This document shows, in pieces, positions 1-7,553 of a stretch of 41,305 nt of DNA. The first letter of the stretch is position 1, and the number at the start of each line of letters is the position of its first letter. A program made the translations under genes and the position numbers. The notes below the pieces were generated by a model. It worked only from the letters and a program-made list of their open reading frames with translations, searched no databases and had not been told where the DNA came from. This DNA is from a virus, in IMG/VR virus record IMGVR_UViG_3300021067_000012, positions 1 to 41,305 of that record; one strand, 5' to 3'.

Positions 1-447
1 ATGAGGTCGGCTTGTACGGCAGGTAGGGCAGGTTCTCGGGCGACTGCCACCAGCGTTCGTAGTTCTCCAGCTGTCCTTCCGCGACGAGCCACTGCGCGCT
101 TTTCGCCAGGCCGATGGCTTCGGTCTGCGCCGAGCGGAAGTAGTTATACGACCGCTGCGCATCCTTGGCGCCACTGATCATCCCGAGATAGACCCGCTCA
201 CCGTTGATGTTGTATTCCTTGCCGAGCACCTGGACGATGGGGATATAGCGGCCGTCCCAGTCCTGCTCCTCGAGGATGTCGGCGGCGGTGAGCTTGCACC
301 ACTTCACCGTGCGCACGTCAATGTCACGACTGCGCGCGCCGTCGCCCTCGGCGGCGGACCGGCCCTCGGGGACGTCGTCCTCGAAGCTCCACGAGCCGTC
401 ATCGAGGCGCACGCGTTTGCGGGTTGAGTGCTCGACGTACCAGTACT
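1..447. repeat. Terminal near-repeat, left copy (contig overlap)
   Basis: Aligns without gaps to 40859-41305 (offset 40858). Mismatches lie at positions 1, 2, 4 and 5, which are ragged ends, and at 116, 167, 173, 191, 200, 251 and 320. The seven inner mismatches all fall on third codon positions of the portal gene and look synonymous. A genuine phage direct terminal repeat would normally be identical, so this reads as a circular genome closed between two co-occurring strain variants. Confidence 0.9.
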
Positions 448-1186
448 CCGCGACGCGCACCGTACGCCCTGCGCCTGAGCCCGTCACCCACCCCGGCGCG
501 TCGTCCCCATAGCCGCGGAAGTCGTCCTCATCCGCCGTGCTCAGCTTGGACTTCGGGTAGAGCCGCTTGAACCGGCTGTACGGCAGGTCTTCCACGACGA
601 AGCACCACTCCGCATCCGAGCCGTCCGGCAGCTGATGGTGCGGATCCAGATACACGCTGTGCTGGTTCAGAATCCGGCTGATGACCAAGTCCTGATCGTC
701 GTCCCCGTCGTTGCTGTACTGCTTCAGCACCCGGTAGTAGCCGCGGCCGCACTTCACTGCCCGCTCAAAGGCCCACGAGCGGGCCATCTGCGCGCCGCTC
801 TCCACTTCGATGTGCCGGATCAGCCCCGCCAAGACGTCGGCGGTCTCCCGATCGGCCCCGTCCCCCTTCGGGTTGACCTTGATGCTCAACCGCGCCATCC
901 GCTGCTGGTTGATCGTCAGCTGCACCGGCTGATCGAGCTTGTTGATCACCAAGGCGGGACGGCCATGCACGAACACCCCGGCCGGACTGTGATGCGGCTT
1001 GCGGCTTTCGAGGACGTCGGCGGGCCACTGGTGCCCGGCGTCGAACTTCAGATCCTCGATTTCGCGGCGGCGCTGCTCGGCGTCGGCCTCATCGGCCAGC
1101 TTGAAGTGGGCGAGGGCTTCGCGCAGCAGGCGTTCTCGCGGGGTGCCGGGCGTGTCGTCGTCGCGGGGATCGCGATCGCGGGCCAT
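1..1186 (-). CDS. P22-like portal protein, N-terminal part (runs off window start)
   Basis: This is the N-terminal part (about 395 codons) of the portal, the dodecameric ring at the capsid vertex through which DNA is packaged and ejected. It starts at ATG 1186 (MARDRDPRDDDTPGTPRE); a GTG lies three codons upstream. The N terminus is acidic, followed by a P22-portal-like stretch with FKLADEADAEQRRREIEDLKF, then QQRMARLSIKV and GRGYYRVL, then the LDP of the core. The frame is open to base 1 and continues at 41305-39837 through the terminal overlap, giving about 735 aa in total, close to the 725 aa of P22 portal. It lies downstream of the terminase genes, as in P22. The family call rests on length, gene order and the scaffold and coat genes that follow. 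Confidence 0.85.
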   Translation of the reverse strand, partial: MARDRDPRDDDTPGTPRERLLREALAHFKLADEADAEQRRREIEDLKFDAGHQWPADVLESRKPHHSPAGVFVHGRPALVINKLDQPVQLTINQQRMARLSIKVNPKGDGADRETADVLAGLIRHIEVESGAQMARSWAFERAVKCGRGYYRVLKQYSNDGDDDQDLVISRILNQHSVYLDPHHQLPDGSDAEWCFVVEDLPYSRFKRLYPKSKLSTADEDDFRGYGDDAPGWVTGSGAGRTVRVAEYWYVEHSTRKRVRLDDGSWSFEDDVPEGRSAAEGDGARSRDIDVRTVKWCKLTAADILEEQDWDGRYIPIVQVLGKEYNINGERVYLGMISGAKDAQRSYNYFRSAQTEAIGLAKSAQWLVAEGQLENYERWWQSPENLPYLPYKPTS

Positions 1187-1254
1187 TCGGCCCACGATGC
1201 ACAGAAAGACTGCCCGTGGCTAGGGGGGGTGTGACTAACTGTGCCTATGTGCGC

Positions 1255-1446
1255 CTAACTATTTTCGCGGGGCACCCAGCCGTGGATCCGCCAGACCCGC
1301 TCCAGCCGTTGCACGTCCTCGACCGCGATGCGGATTACCCGGGCATTCTGCTTCAGGATGGGCATCCGGCGCAGGCGACGGTAGACCGCACGACGCTCCA
1401 GCCCCCAACGCTGGCAGAGTTGTTTCGGGGTCAGGTAATCAGACAT
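1255..1446 (-). CDS. Small helix-turn-helix DNA-binding protein (excisionase/MerR-like fold)
   Basis: 63 aa, starting MSDYLTPKQLCQRWGLE. The pattern 'YLTPKQLCQRWGLERRAVYRRL' is the typical N-terminal helix-turn-helix of excisionase/AlpA-type proteins, followed by ARVIRIAVEDVQRLER, where such proteins have the wing and the 'I...DVE' helix. It is probably a DNA-binding regulator or architectural protein. It sits just upstream of portal with a 68-bp gap and diverges from the plus-strand HNH gene, with 44 bp between the starts. A small HTH protein between terminase and portal is not part of the P22 plan. Its role cannot be told from sequence; xis function is unlikely so far from the integrase. 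Confidence 0.65.
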   Translation of the reverse strand: MSDYLTPKQLCQRWGLERRAVYRRLRRMPILKQNARVIRIAVEDVQRLERVWRIHGWVPRENS

Positions 1447-1490
1447 TTTGATTCCCCATTGTTTCCCTTAGCGCGATATCCTCCGGTCGT

Positions 1491-2144
1491 ATGCCGCAGA
1501 GCCTTGATCTCACCGGCCAGCGCTTCGGGCGATTCGTCGCGTTGAAACCGGTGCGCCCGGAATACTGGCGGTGTCGCTGTGATTGCGGACACGAGAAAGA
1601 CGTGCGCATTGATCACCTCCGAAACGGTCGGACGCGATCGTGCGGATGCCTACTACGTGAAACGGTGTCGCGACGCCGTCTCAAGCATGGCGCGGCTATC
1701 GGCAAGGAACGCAACCCCTACTATCGCGAATACACGGTCTGGCAGCACATTCGACGACGGTGCCATCACTCCGGCTGCCGCCAATACCGCTGGTACGGTG
1801 CGCGCGGCATTCATGTGGCGCCCGAATGGCGCGAGGATTTCGCAGCATTCCTAGCTGACGTGGGACCGAAGCCATCCACAACTGCCACGCTGGACCGTAT
1901 CGACAATGACCGCGGGTATGAACCGGGCAACGTTCGCTGGACCGACAAGATCACCCAGATGAACAACATGCGATCGAATCATCGCCTGACGTGGCAAGGA
2001 CAAACGCATACGGTCACCGAATGGGCACGTATCCTCGGCTGTAATCCATACGCCCTCTTTCGACGGCTCTACACCGGATGGTCTGTCGAACACACATTGA
2101 CGACGCCGATCGGCACGCCGCGCGTCACCAAGTCTTCAGGATAG
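1491..2144 (+). CDS. HNH-AP2 type homing endonuclease (stand-alone)
   Basis: 217 aa, starting MPQSLDLTGQRFGRFV. The N-terminal zinc-ribbon-like part has CRCDCGHEKDV and then RSCGC. The HNH core follows at about residues 85-160 with WQHIRRRCHHSGC, YGARGIHVAPEWR and the signature LDRIDNDRGYEPGNVRW, then a C-terminal HTH-like WARILGCNPYALFRRL. This is the common phage HNH/AP2 mobile endonuclease. It is the only gene on the plus strand in this part of the genome and its last 20 bases overlap the minus-strand gene at 2125. Both facts fit a mobile insertion between two late genes. No clear Shine-Dalgarno sequence precedes the ATG. Confidence 0.88.
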   Translation: MPQSLDLTGQRFGRFVALKPVRPEYWRCRCDCGHEKDVRIDHLRNGRTRSCGCLLRETVSRRRLKHGAAIGKERNPYYREYTVWQHIRRRCHHSGCRQYRWYGARGIHVAPEWREDFAAFLADVGPKPSTTATLDRIDNDRGYEPGNVRWTDKITQMNNMRSNHRLTWQGQTHTVTEWARILGCNPYALFRRLYTGWSVEHTLTTPIGTPRVTKSSG

Positions 2145-2403
2145 CGGCCCCGACCTCAACGGGCTGACCCCACGACTTACCCACGTACGCCATGGTCTGC
2201 CAGTCGCCGCGCACCTTCGCCACCAGCACCGCATTCGCCCCGCGCTGCGTCACCACGCCGATCAGCGCCCCCGACTTCCCTGCCGGGATCTGCGCCACCG
2301 CCTCGCTGATCTTCGACGTCACCTCGCGCAGATACTCCGGGGGCGGCGGGCGGAACTGCACCCCCTGCGCGGGCGTGGGGAGCGTCGGGACGGCAGGGTC
2401 CAT
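2125..2403 (-). CDS. Hypothetical phage protein, 92 aa
   Basis: Begins MDPAVPTLPTPAQGVQ with a proline-rich N terminus, then EYLREVTSKISEAVAQIPAGK and a C-terminal beta-rich part with GALIGVVTQRGANAVLVAKV and GDWQTMAYVGKSWGQP. The C-terminal half reads as an alternating beta domain in which the protein 'senses' nothing recognisable; there is no catalytic motif. The ATG (2403) overlaps the stop of the upstream coiled-coil gene by one base, so the two are likely co-translated. It follows terminase, where small accessory proteins are common. Family not recognised. Confidence 0.7.
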   Translation of the reverse strand: MDPAVPTLPTPAQGVQFRPPPPEYLREVTSKISEAVAQIPAGKSGALIGVVTQRGANAVLVAKVRGDWQTMAYVGKSWGQPVEVGAAILKTW

Positions 2404-2597
2404 CAGTGCCGCACCGGATCGTCCAAGTCGGCCACGCGCTTCTCCAGAGCCTCCAGACGGGCATCTAGGCGGGCTTCCAGCTGTTCGATCTGCGCCTTGA
2501 GCTGCGCGACTTCGTCCACCCGCTCGTGCGTCCAGTCGCCATCCTGAAGCTGCTCAGCGGCTCGCTGGCGCGCCTGCGGATCGTCCTGCTGTTCCAT
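2403..2597 (-). CDS. Small coiled-coil protein, 64 aa
   Basis: Starts MEQQDDPQARQRAAEQ; most of the rest is a heptad-like coiled coil (VAQLKAQIEQLEARLDARLE). A GTG at 2612 could extend it by five residues, but AAGGAG lies at ideal spacing before ATG 2597, so the shorter form is preferred. That Shine-Dalgarno sequence overlaps the end of the terminase gene, indicating reinitiation in the packaging operon. Function unknown; it may be an oligomerisation or assembly accessory. Confidence 0.7.
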   Translation of the reverse strand: MEQQDDPQARQRAAEQLQDGDWTHERVDEVAQLKAQIEQLEARLDARLEALEKRVADLDDPVRH

Positions 2598-2608
2598 CGT
2601 GTGCTCCT

Positions 2609-4027
2609 TCACCCCATCCAGGCATGGGCGGGATCGCCCCCGTAGCGGGCCGGTGGAGGCAACGTCTGCTTGTCTCGCGGCGTCTGGTGTCGCACCGCGA
2701 GATAGCGCATCGCGTCCGCCCCGTGGCTCGCAAAGTCGTGCAGCGGCGTCCCGGTGAACTCCTGCAGCGTCGCGTTGAACCGCTTGCGGTAGTGCCGCAG
2801 CGCGTTGACCCCGACCGCTGTCCGCTTCTCGTCAAACCACAGCCGCGGGAACAGCATCCGCACCGCATGGATCCCGTCATCCACGCTCAGGTTCGGACAG
2901 ATGGTGAACTTGATCCCCAAGCTAGCCGCCGTCTCGATCCGCGTCCGGCCTGAGCCGAGTTCCTTGACCGCGATATCGTGCGGCGCCCAGTGTTGGCCGT
3001 AGACGTAGCCCTTCTGCTGGAGCACACCCGCATAGTGCGGCAAGCCTTCCCCGCTCGCCTCGTAGTAGTCGATCAGCCTCACCTCGCCACCTCGCAGACT
3101 CTGCGAGAACCAGATGGCGGTGGAGTCGCCCACGCCCAGATCCCAGTCCGTATCGACCGGCAGAATCGGGTCATACGGCACGGCCGTGATCCGCCCCTGC
3201 TCCTTGGCGGTGCGCAGTTCCTTGGCGTAGTACTGCCCCTTGATCGCCGCGTCGGTGGACAGATACCACTCCTGCTCGAATTCCTCCTCGGTCATCAGGC
3301 CTTGCGCGATCAGCTTCCGGTCATCGGCCATCGCCTGCTCGAGCAGCTTGATCGTCACGCCCTCTTCGGTCGCCAGCGAGCGGTCAATGTCCTGCCAGAG
3401 CGCGAACCAGTCCGGGCTGTCCTTCGCCGCCTGGTAGGTCTGCCACAGGTGATCCTGTCCCTTGATGGTGCCGCCGAAGATGGCGTAGCCCAGATGGTCG
3501 CCCAGCGCCTTGGAGAGCACTTCCGAGAAGATATTGCGGGGCTGCTGGGAATACTCATCGAAGCTCAGGCCCGAGAAGGCAGGGCCGCGGAGCGCATCAG
3601 GATCGTCCGCGCCGAACAGCTGCAGCTTGTTCCCGTTCGGGTAGCGCACCAGCAGTTCCGACTCATTGACCCGGATGCCCGGAATCGCCTGCGCGTAGTA
3701 TTTGAGCTTGTCCCACACCACGAGCTTGGCCTGCGTGCGCAACGGCATGACATGGCCGTAGTGGCGTCCACCCGGCGGTCGGACGAGTTCCTTCAGCTCG
3801 GGCTCAGTCAAGGCAGGCTGGAGCGCGAGCAGGCGCCGACGTTCCCAGTCGTCATTCGTCGCGGCCCGCTGGTGATGGTTGATCACGCACGTCGTCTTGC
3901 CGGCCCGGCGGTGAAGAACCAGCGCGGCAAAGCGAGCGAACGACGCATGGAACGGCCGCGCCCACATCCGGGGCTTATACGGCACCTTGACCTCACGCAC
4001 GAGCGCGGCAGGGGCTACTCCTCCCAT
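2609..4027 (-). CDS. terL: Terminase large subunit (packaging ATPase/nuclease)
   Basis: 472 aa. It drives DNA into the prohead and cuts concatemers. Walker A is HRRAGKTT at residues 39-46, preceded by the VPYKPR pattern common in this family. Walker B with the catalytic acid is LSFDEYS (D157/E158). The nuclease domain starts near residue 290 with VDTDWDLGVGDSTAIW and ends with LHDFASHGADAMRYLA. The ATG at 4027 overlaps the small-subunit gene by 13 bp. It has no good Shine-Dalgarno sequence of its own, while GGAGGAG lies just inside it, so a GTG at codon 10 is an alternative start. Length and domain order look complete. Confidence 0.95.
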   Translation of the reverse strand: MGGVAPAALVREVKVPYKPRMWARPFHASFARFAALVLHRRAGKTTCVINHHQRAATNDDWERRRLLALQPALTEPELKELVRPPGGRHYGHVMPLRTQAKLVVWDKLKYYAQAIPGIRVNESELLVRYPNGNKLQLFGADDPDALRGPAFSGLSFDEYSQQPRNIFSEVLSKALGDHLGYAIFGGTIKGQDHLWQTYQAAKDSPDWFALWQDIDRSLATEEGVTIKLLEQAMADDRKLIAQGLMTEEEFEQEWYLSTDAAIKGQYYAKELRTAKEQGRITAVPYDPILPVDTDWDLGVGDSTAIWFSQSLRGGEVRLIDYYEASGEGLPHYAGVLQQKGYVYGQHWAPHDIAVKELGSGRTRIETAASLGIKFTICPNLSVDDGIHAVRMLFPRLWFDEKRTAVGVNALRHYRKRFNATLQEFTGTPLHDFASHGADAMRYLAVRHQTPRDKQTLPPPARYGGDPAHAWMG

Positions 4028-4509
4028 GAGATCCGCAGTTCGCCCTGATGCTCAAGCCGTTCCACGAGGAGCCCGAAGTGCTTGCCCAGCATCTCCAGCA
4101 CGCGCGGCTTATCCCAGACCTTCAGCTTGTGGACAACGTCCTGATGGCCGTCTCCGGCTTCGGCGTTCTTGACGATGACCTCCAGGCTGGCAATCGCGGC
4201 TCCCTGTTCCGCGCTCAACTCATGCATCCCCTTCAAGCGGCCATTGGAGTGAAACAGCGACCGGACATCAAAAAACCCGATGCGGCGCATCTCTTCCTTG
4301 ACTCGCGCTGCTGACAAGTCGGCCTTTTCAAGTTGGGCGGCGGTCGCTTCAGCCACAGCGGCGGCAATCTGAGGTTTTCTCAGGTATTCATAACCAATCT
4401 GCGCGGCCGTTCGTTCGGAAAACCCCGCACGGATGGCGGCTTGTGTCGCATTCAAATCTTTGAGGTATTCCGCGACAAATCGTTGCTGCTTCGGTGTCAA
4501 TGGCCTCAT
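4015..4509 (-). CDS. terS: Terminase small subunit
   Basis: 164 aa; P22 gp3 is 162 aa. It recognises the packaging site and loads the large subunit. The N-terminal HTH shows LTPKQQRFVAEYLKDLNATQAAIRAGFS and YEYLRKPQIAAAVAEA, the Terminase_2 family pattern. The middle part has RIGFFDVRSLF and WDKPRVLEMLGKHFGL. The start overlaps the upstream HNH gene as ATGA and its end overlaps terL, forming a coupled packaging cassette. Confidence 0.92.
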   Translation of the reverse strand: MRPLTPKQQRFVAEYLKDLNATQAAIRAGFSERTAAQIGYEYLRKPQIAAAVAEATAAQLEKADLSAARVKEEMRRIGFFDVRSLFHSNGRLKGMHELSAEQGAAIASLEVIVKNAEAGDGHQDVVHKLKVWDKPRVLEMLGKHFGLLVERLEHQGELRISWEE

Positions 4510-4964
4510 GGGTGGTGCTCCGCACTATGACAACCGGCGCACAGGGTCAAGCCGTTGTCGAGGGCTAGCCGTAAGGGCGGCGCCACCGCCCAATGCACGA
4601 TGTGATGCGCCTGCAAATGGCGCGTAACCCCGCACCGCTGGCAACACCCGTCGCGCCTGAGCACAGCGGCTCGCCAATGACGCACGTCTGGAGCTTCACG
4701 GTCAACCACAAATCCCAGCGCCTCATCAGGTAACCCTGTGCGCCAGCCTGGACGATAGAAATCCAAGAGCAGCATCGCGGCGGCGCGACCCACGTTATCG
4801 CGGCTGACCACGACAATCCAAAACAGCAGCACCAACTCTGAAACCGGCACTCGTCCCCGAAGCGCTTCAGTTTCAGGGAGTTGGACACGTCCACCCCACA
4901 AGCCGCAGTGACGGCCGAGCATGTACAGCGCCGCGAATTGACGTTTCGGCGTGAGGTCAGCCAT
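4506..4964 (-). CDS. HNH endonuclease next to terminase
   Basis: 152 aa. The C-terminal HNH domain is clear: RRDGCCQRCG (Cys108, Cys111), LQAHHIVHW (His120/His121), LDNGLTLCAGCHSAEH (Asn137, Cys142, Cys145, His146). The N-terminal hundred residues are unusual for such a small nuclease and hold a hydrophobic stretch (VSELVLLFWIVVVS). HNH nucleases beside terminase assist cleavage at packaging sites in several phage groups, so a packaging role is plausible. ATGA overlap with terS supports co-expression. It could instead be a free-standing homing nuclease. Confidence 0.88.
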   Translation of the reverse strand: MADLTPKRQFAALYMLGRHCGLWGGRVQLPETEALRGRVPVSELVLLFWIVVVSRDNVGRAAAMLLLDFYRPGWRTGLPDEALGFVVDREAPDVRHWRAAVLRRDGCCQRCGVTRHLQAHHIVHWAVAPPLRLALDNGLTLCAGCHSAEHHP

Positions 4965-5145
4965 GTTCCTCAGCCCTGGCAGCTTGGTACGCCGCCCAGT
5001 GACTCGCGAAGTTTGCCCACCAACTGAGCAGCACGAGATACACGATGCTCTCCCGCCACCAGAGCAACGTCGGCACCAGGAGGACGAGCCAGAGCCAGAC
5101 CAGCCACAGATGCAGCCGGGAGGAGTGCAGAAAGCCTGAGGTCAT
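4957..5145 (-). CDS. Small two-helix membrane protein, 62 aa
   Basis: Starts MTSGFLHSSRLHLWLV. It has two hydrophobic, tryptophan-rich segments, LWLVWLWLVLLVPTLLWW and IVYLVLLSWWANF, with short ends and a charged C terminus (AARAEEHG). The ATG follows directly on the upstream stop. Two membrane spans in about 60 residues fit a class II holin, but it lies upstream of terminase, far from the lysozyme gene. Function open. Confidence 0.65.
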   Translation of the reverse strand: MTSGFLHSSRLHLWLVWLWLVLLVPTLLWWRESIVYLVLLSWWANFASHWAAYQAARAEEHG

Positions 5146-5813
5146 CAGCCTTTCTTCTTCGCGGCGCTCTTCTTCGCCTGGGCCATCCCCACGGCGTAGG
5201 GGTTCTTCACGTCGGCCCCTGAGCGTTCCAGCTTCTCCTCGGCGGCGGGAGACGAGACGAGCAGGGCGTCGATGGCCGATATGCAATCCCCAACGCCAAT
5301 GTCTCGCCATGCGAAGGGGTGCGACTGCGCCTCTCGCCACGTCGTTACCAGTCCCCGCAGCGCCTCGGTCAGCGTGGCGCGCTCCTGCCGCAGTCCTTCG
5401 ATCTGTCCCGCCAAAAACCGCACCCCGTCCTCCCAATAGGGTCCAGACGGATCGCCGTCACCGACCGCCTCAGCAATCACCCGCGTGAGCGAGTCGTGCG
5501 CCGACTGCGTGCCCAATAGGGCGTCCCGTTCCTGCGTGAGGGTGGCGACCTTTGGTTCCCGCTTCCACATCTGGTGGATGTAGTTCTCCAGCTTGGACGG
5601 GAACCCGCCGCAGTCCTCCCCGACCGGCGTCACTTCGTAGCCGTTCTCGATCATGCGTTCGGCGCGAGCGATCTGCTGCTCCCGCGCATCGAGCAGGGCG
5701 AGGAGGTTTCGGAGCATCCCGGTGATGGGAGACTGCGGCGTGTTGCGCTCCAAGTCGGCCAGACAGAATCGTGCATCGAGGATCGCGCGCACGTCCGAGG
5801 TGGGATCGGTCAC
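5145..5813 (-). CDS. Hypothetical protein, 222 aa, coiled coil with lysine-rich tail
   Basis: Starts with GTG (MTDPTSDVRAILDARF). Helical heptads occur at LLALLDAREQQIARAERMIE and at IEGLRQERATLTEALRGLV. The C-terminal tail is basic (AQAKKSAAKKKG). No enzyme motif is visible. The GTG overlaps the upstream stop (GTGA). The bases around its start (GGTGGGATCGGTCA) repeat those around the start of the next upstream gene, so both proteins begin MTDPT. Confidence 0.65.
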   Translation of the reverse strand: MTDPTSDVRAILDARFCLADLERNTPQSPITGMLRNLLALLDAREQQIARAERMIENGYEVTPVGEDCGGFPSKLENYIHQMWKREPKVATLTQERDALLGTQSAHDSLTRVIAEAVGDGDPSGPYWEDGVRFLAGQIEGLRQERATLTEALRGLVTTWREAQSHPFAWRDIGVGDCISAIDALLVSSPAAEEKLERSGADVKNPYAVGMAQAKKSAAKKKG

Positions 5814-6019
5814 GTCTCGCTCACTTTCGGCGTCTTCGCGTGTTCAGCCCCGCAGGTGCAGGGCCACCAGTCCGGCACGTCGGCCCACGAGGTATAGAGG
5901 CTCACGGAAGCGCCTGCGTTGAAGGGACATCGCAACCCGATAAGATCAGGGCCCGTCCCCCAATCGATCCCGTCCATCGGGATCGGCTTCATGTGTTTGT
6001 CCGGGGTGGGATCGGTCAT
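5810..6019 (-). CDS. Small hypothetical protein with CxC motif, 69 aa
   Basis: Begins MTDPTPDKHMKPIPMDG. It contains LRCPFNAG and WWPCTCGAEH; the cysteines could form a small zinc site. The start overlaps the upstream stop as ATGA and the stop overlaps the downstream GTG, so it is embedded in a coupled run of small genes. Family not recognised. Confidence 0.6.
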   Translation of the reverse strand: MTDPTPDKHMKPIPMDGIDWGTGPDLIGLRCPFNAGASVSLYTSWADVPDWWPCTCGAEHAKTPKVSET

Positions 6020-6261
6020 CGGTCAGCCCTCGGGGCCATCGGAAATATGCGCGCAAACCGCTCAGCGAAACAGCGATCATGCTCCGGTTCGCGCCGCCGG
6101 GTATCCAGCCAACTCCACTCATCCGTCAATAGAATTGGCTGTCGGCAGGTCACGCAGATCAAGGCCCTCTCCTCCCGTCCCGCCGCGTCACGGGGGCGCG
6201 TCATGGCTGATCCCGACGGTGTTGAACGATCATGATTTGCCCGTTTGGTGTGGCTGCTCAC
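6016..6261 (-). CDS. Small zinc-motif protein, 81 aa
   Basis: CVTCRQPI and a later HDRCF give a CxxC...HxxC pattern typical of small phage zinc-binding proteins. The GTG at 6261 is preceded by AGGAGG at about ten bases and overlaps the methyltransferase stop (GTGA), favouring the long form over the internal ATG at 6204. The first 30 residues are charged and low in hydrophobicity. Function unknown; it is probably co-translated with the methyltransferase. Confidence 0.6.
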   Translation of the reverse strand: MSSHTKRANHDRSTPSGSAMTRPRDAAGREERALICVTCRQPILLTDEWSWLDTRRREPEHDRCFAERFARIFPMAPRADR

Positions 6262-6833
6262 GGAGAACCAGCCTCCTGAACGTCACCGCTGGCGCATTTG
6301 CGTTCGACGGTCACGATGGTGTCATTGTGCGCGCCACCGTGCGGCACGAGTAGGACTTCCAGGAGGACATACCCACGTGCGGACCCGAATCCACCCGAGT
6401 TCCATCCGCAACTAATCGCCACGCCACCAGGCCGCAGGAGTTGATGCAGGCCGTCGCGCACCTCCCGATACAGGCGCCCGTTCTGCGTATCGGCCTTCGT
6501 CACGGCACGCCCGACTCCCGCATAACACTCCGCGACCTGGCGCGGACTATACGGCGGATCAAAGAGCACGGCGTCGGCGACCACGCCGGTGCGCTGGAGT
6601 TCCCAACAAAAATCCCGCGCGTCTAAATGCCACTGAGCGTCGGTGGCAAGGCTCAAGTCGTTCCGATGCGTGCCACGTGTGCTATTCCCCGCAAAGGGAT
6701 CGACAATCACGACGCAGCCTGTCAGCCACCGATCCAGGAGCGCGGACACCGGCGGAAGCGCAAACGTTTCCGCAGTCGGCATGGACCACTGCCGGAAAAA
6801 GCGCGGTTCCGTGGCTGTCGTCTGTTGCGTCAC
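6258..6833 (-). CDS. DNA methyltransferase with DPPY motif (adenine-N6 or cytosine-N4)
   Basis: 191 aa from GTG 6833. The S-adenosylmethionine site is IVDPFAGN (about residues 43-50) and the catalytic motif is LFDPPYS (DPPY at 92-95); HQLLRPGGVAISCGW follows as the next strand. It probably methylates phage DNA to evade restriction. Start choice: GGGAG precedes this GTG and the GTG overlaps the stop of a 29-aa ORF (GTGA). A longer frame to 7082 exists but overlaps the well-supported upstream gene. No cognate restriction enzyme is nearby. N6 versus N4 specificity cannot be told. Confidence 0.85.
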   Translation of the reverse strand: MTQQTTATEPRFFRQWSMPTAETFALPPVSALLDRWLTGCVVIVDPFAGNSTRGTHRNDLSLATDAQWHLDARDFCWELQRTGVVADAVLFDPPYSPRQVAECYAGVGRAVTKADTQNGRLYREVRDGLHQLLRPGGVAISCGWNSGGFGSARGYVLLEVLLVPHGGAHNDTIVTVERKCASGDVQEAGSP

Positions 6834-6919
6834 CGTCGCTCCCGGTTCAGGAGGCTGGTTGTCGCTTCGTGCCCTCGCCTGACGGGCAAACCCAAAGTCT
6901 TGTGATCGTCCGTCATCAT
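6830..6919 (-). CDS. 29-aa coupled small ORF before methyltransferase
   Basis: Reads MMTDDHKTLGLPVRRG and ends in RERR. A strong GGAGG lies seven bases before the ATG, the ATG overlaps the upstream stop (ATGA), and its own stop overlaps the GTG of the methyltransferase (GTGA). This double overlap repeats the pattern of the other genes in the operon and makes translation likely. It may be a leader that couples translation, or a tiny basic protein. Confidence 0.5.
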   Translation of the reverse strand: MMTDDHKTLGLPVRRGHEATTSLLNRERR

Positions 6920-7419
6920 GGCTGATCCTCCGAGGGGACGGCGGGGGCTGAGGCGACCAATTCATCCGCATACTGACGGGCACGATCGCGGGCCACAGCG
7001 ATCCCTTCGTGACCTTGGCAGTCACAATCGTGTGCGTGGAGTAAGTGGTCGGCAGCATCCGCCAAACGACGAAGCACCGCATCTATTGGCCACGGTGTGC
7101 CACGCCGTTGAGCCTCCTCCCGCGTCTCTTGCGCCACGCGCAACGCTTCACGTAGCCGCCTTGCCTCCTGATGCCAGAGTTCCGCGCACTCGCGGGCGTT
7201 CCCCGGCACGACGCCATCCGGCCCAACCTGCCGCCGCGCCAATTCGATGTCGCAGGAGCCGTCGCAGAGCATGTACTGTTCCTGCGCCACGCGATCGCAG
7301 AGGGCGAGAATGGCCGCAGTGAGTTCACCAACGGACAACCGCTTATACGGCGATGTCGCAATGGATGTGCGTGCGGCGATCCGTTCGGCCTCGGCCTGCC
7401 AGCCGGCACGGGCGGTCAT
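6916..7419 (-). CDS. Hypothetical alpha-helical protein, 167 aa
   Basis: Starts MTARAGWQAEAERIAA. It is rich in Ala/Arg/Glu helices (ARRLREALRVAQETREEAQR) with scattered cysteines (LCDGSCDIELA, HDCDCQGHEG) that may bind a metal. ATG overlaps the upstream 45-aa ORF stop and its own stop overlaps the next start. Family not recognised. Confidence 0.65.
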   Translation of the reverse strand: MTARAGWQAEAERIAARTSIATSPYKRLSVGELTAAILALCDRVAQEQYMLCDGSCDIELARRQVGPDGVVPGNARECAELWHQEARRLREALRVAQETREEAQRRGTPWPIDAVLRRLADAADHLLHAHDCDCQGHEGIAVARDRARQYADELVASAPAVPSEDQP

Positions 7420-7553
7420 GCGGCCACCCCAGAATGCCTCTCAAACGCACCATGCGCCCCGTACAGCGACGAACGCCGACCCGGACGGCCTGTGCGTCGT
7501 CCCGAGAATTTTGCGGCGGCCACGCGAACGATGACGCGACTTCCCAGCCTCAC
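7416..7553 (-). CDS. 45-aa basic small ORF
   Basis: GTG start overlapping the stop of the beta-helix gene (GTGA), with GGAGG four bases before it, and a stop overlapping the next ATG (ATGA). The product begins MRLGSRVIVRVAAAKFSG and is arginine/glycine-rich (RRTGRPGRRSS). It fills the only space between two firmly placed genes. Short and without homology cues; it could be a small nucleic-acid-binding protein. Confidence 0.5.
   Translation of the reverse strand: MRLGSRVIVRVAAAKFSGRRTGRPGRRSSLYGAHGAFERHSGVAA

Noticed and set aside
1-447. True direct terminal repeat of a T7-like phage
   Set aside because: The copies differ at third codon positions inside portal; genuine repeats are kept identical, and the terminase/portal set is of the headful type.
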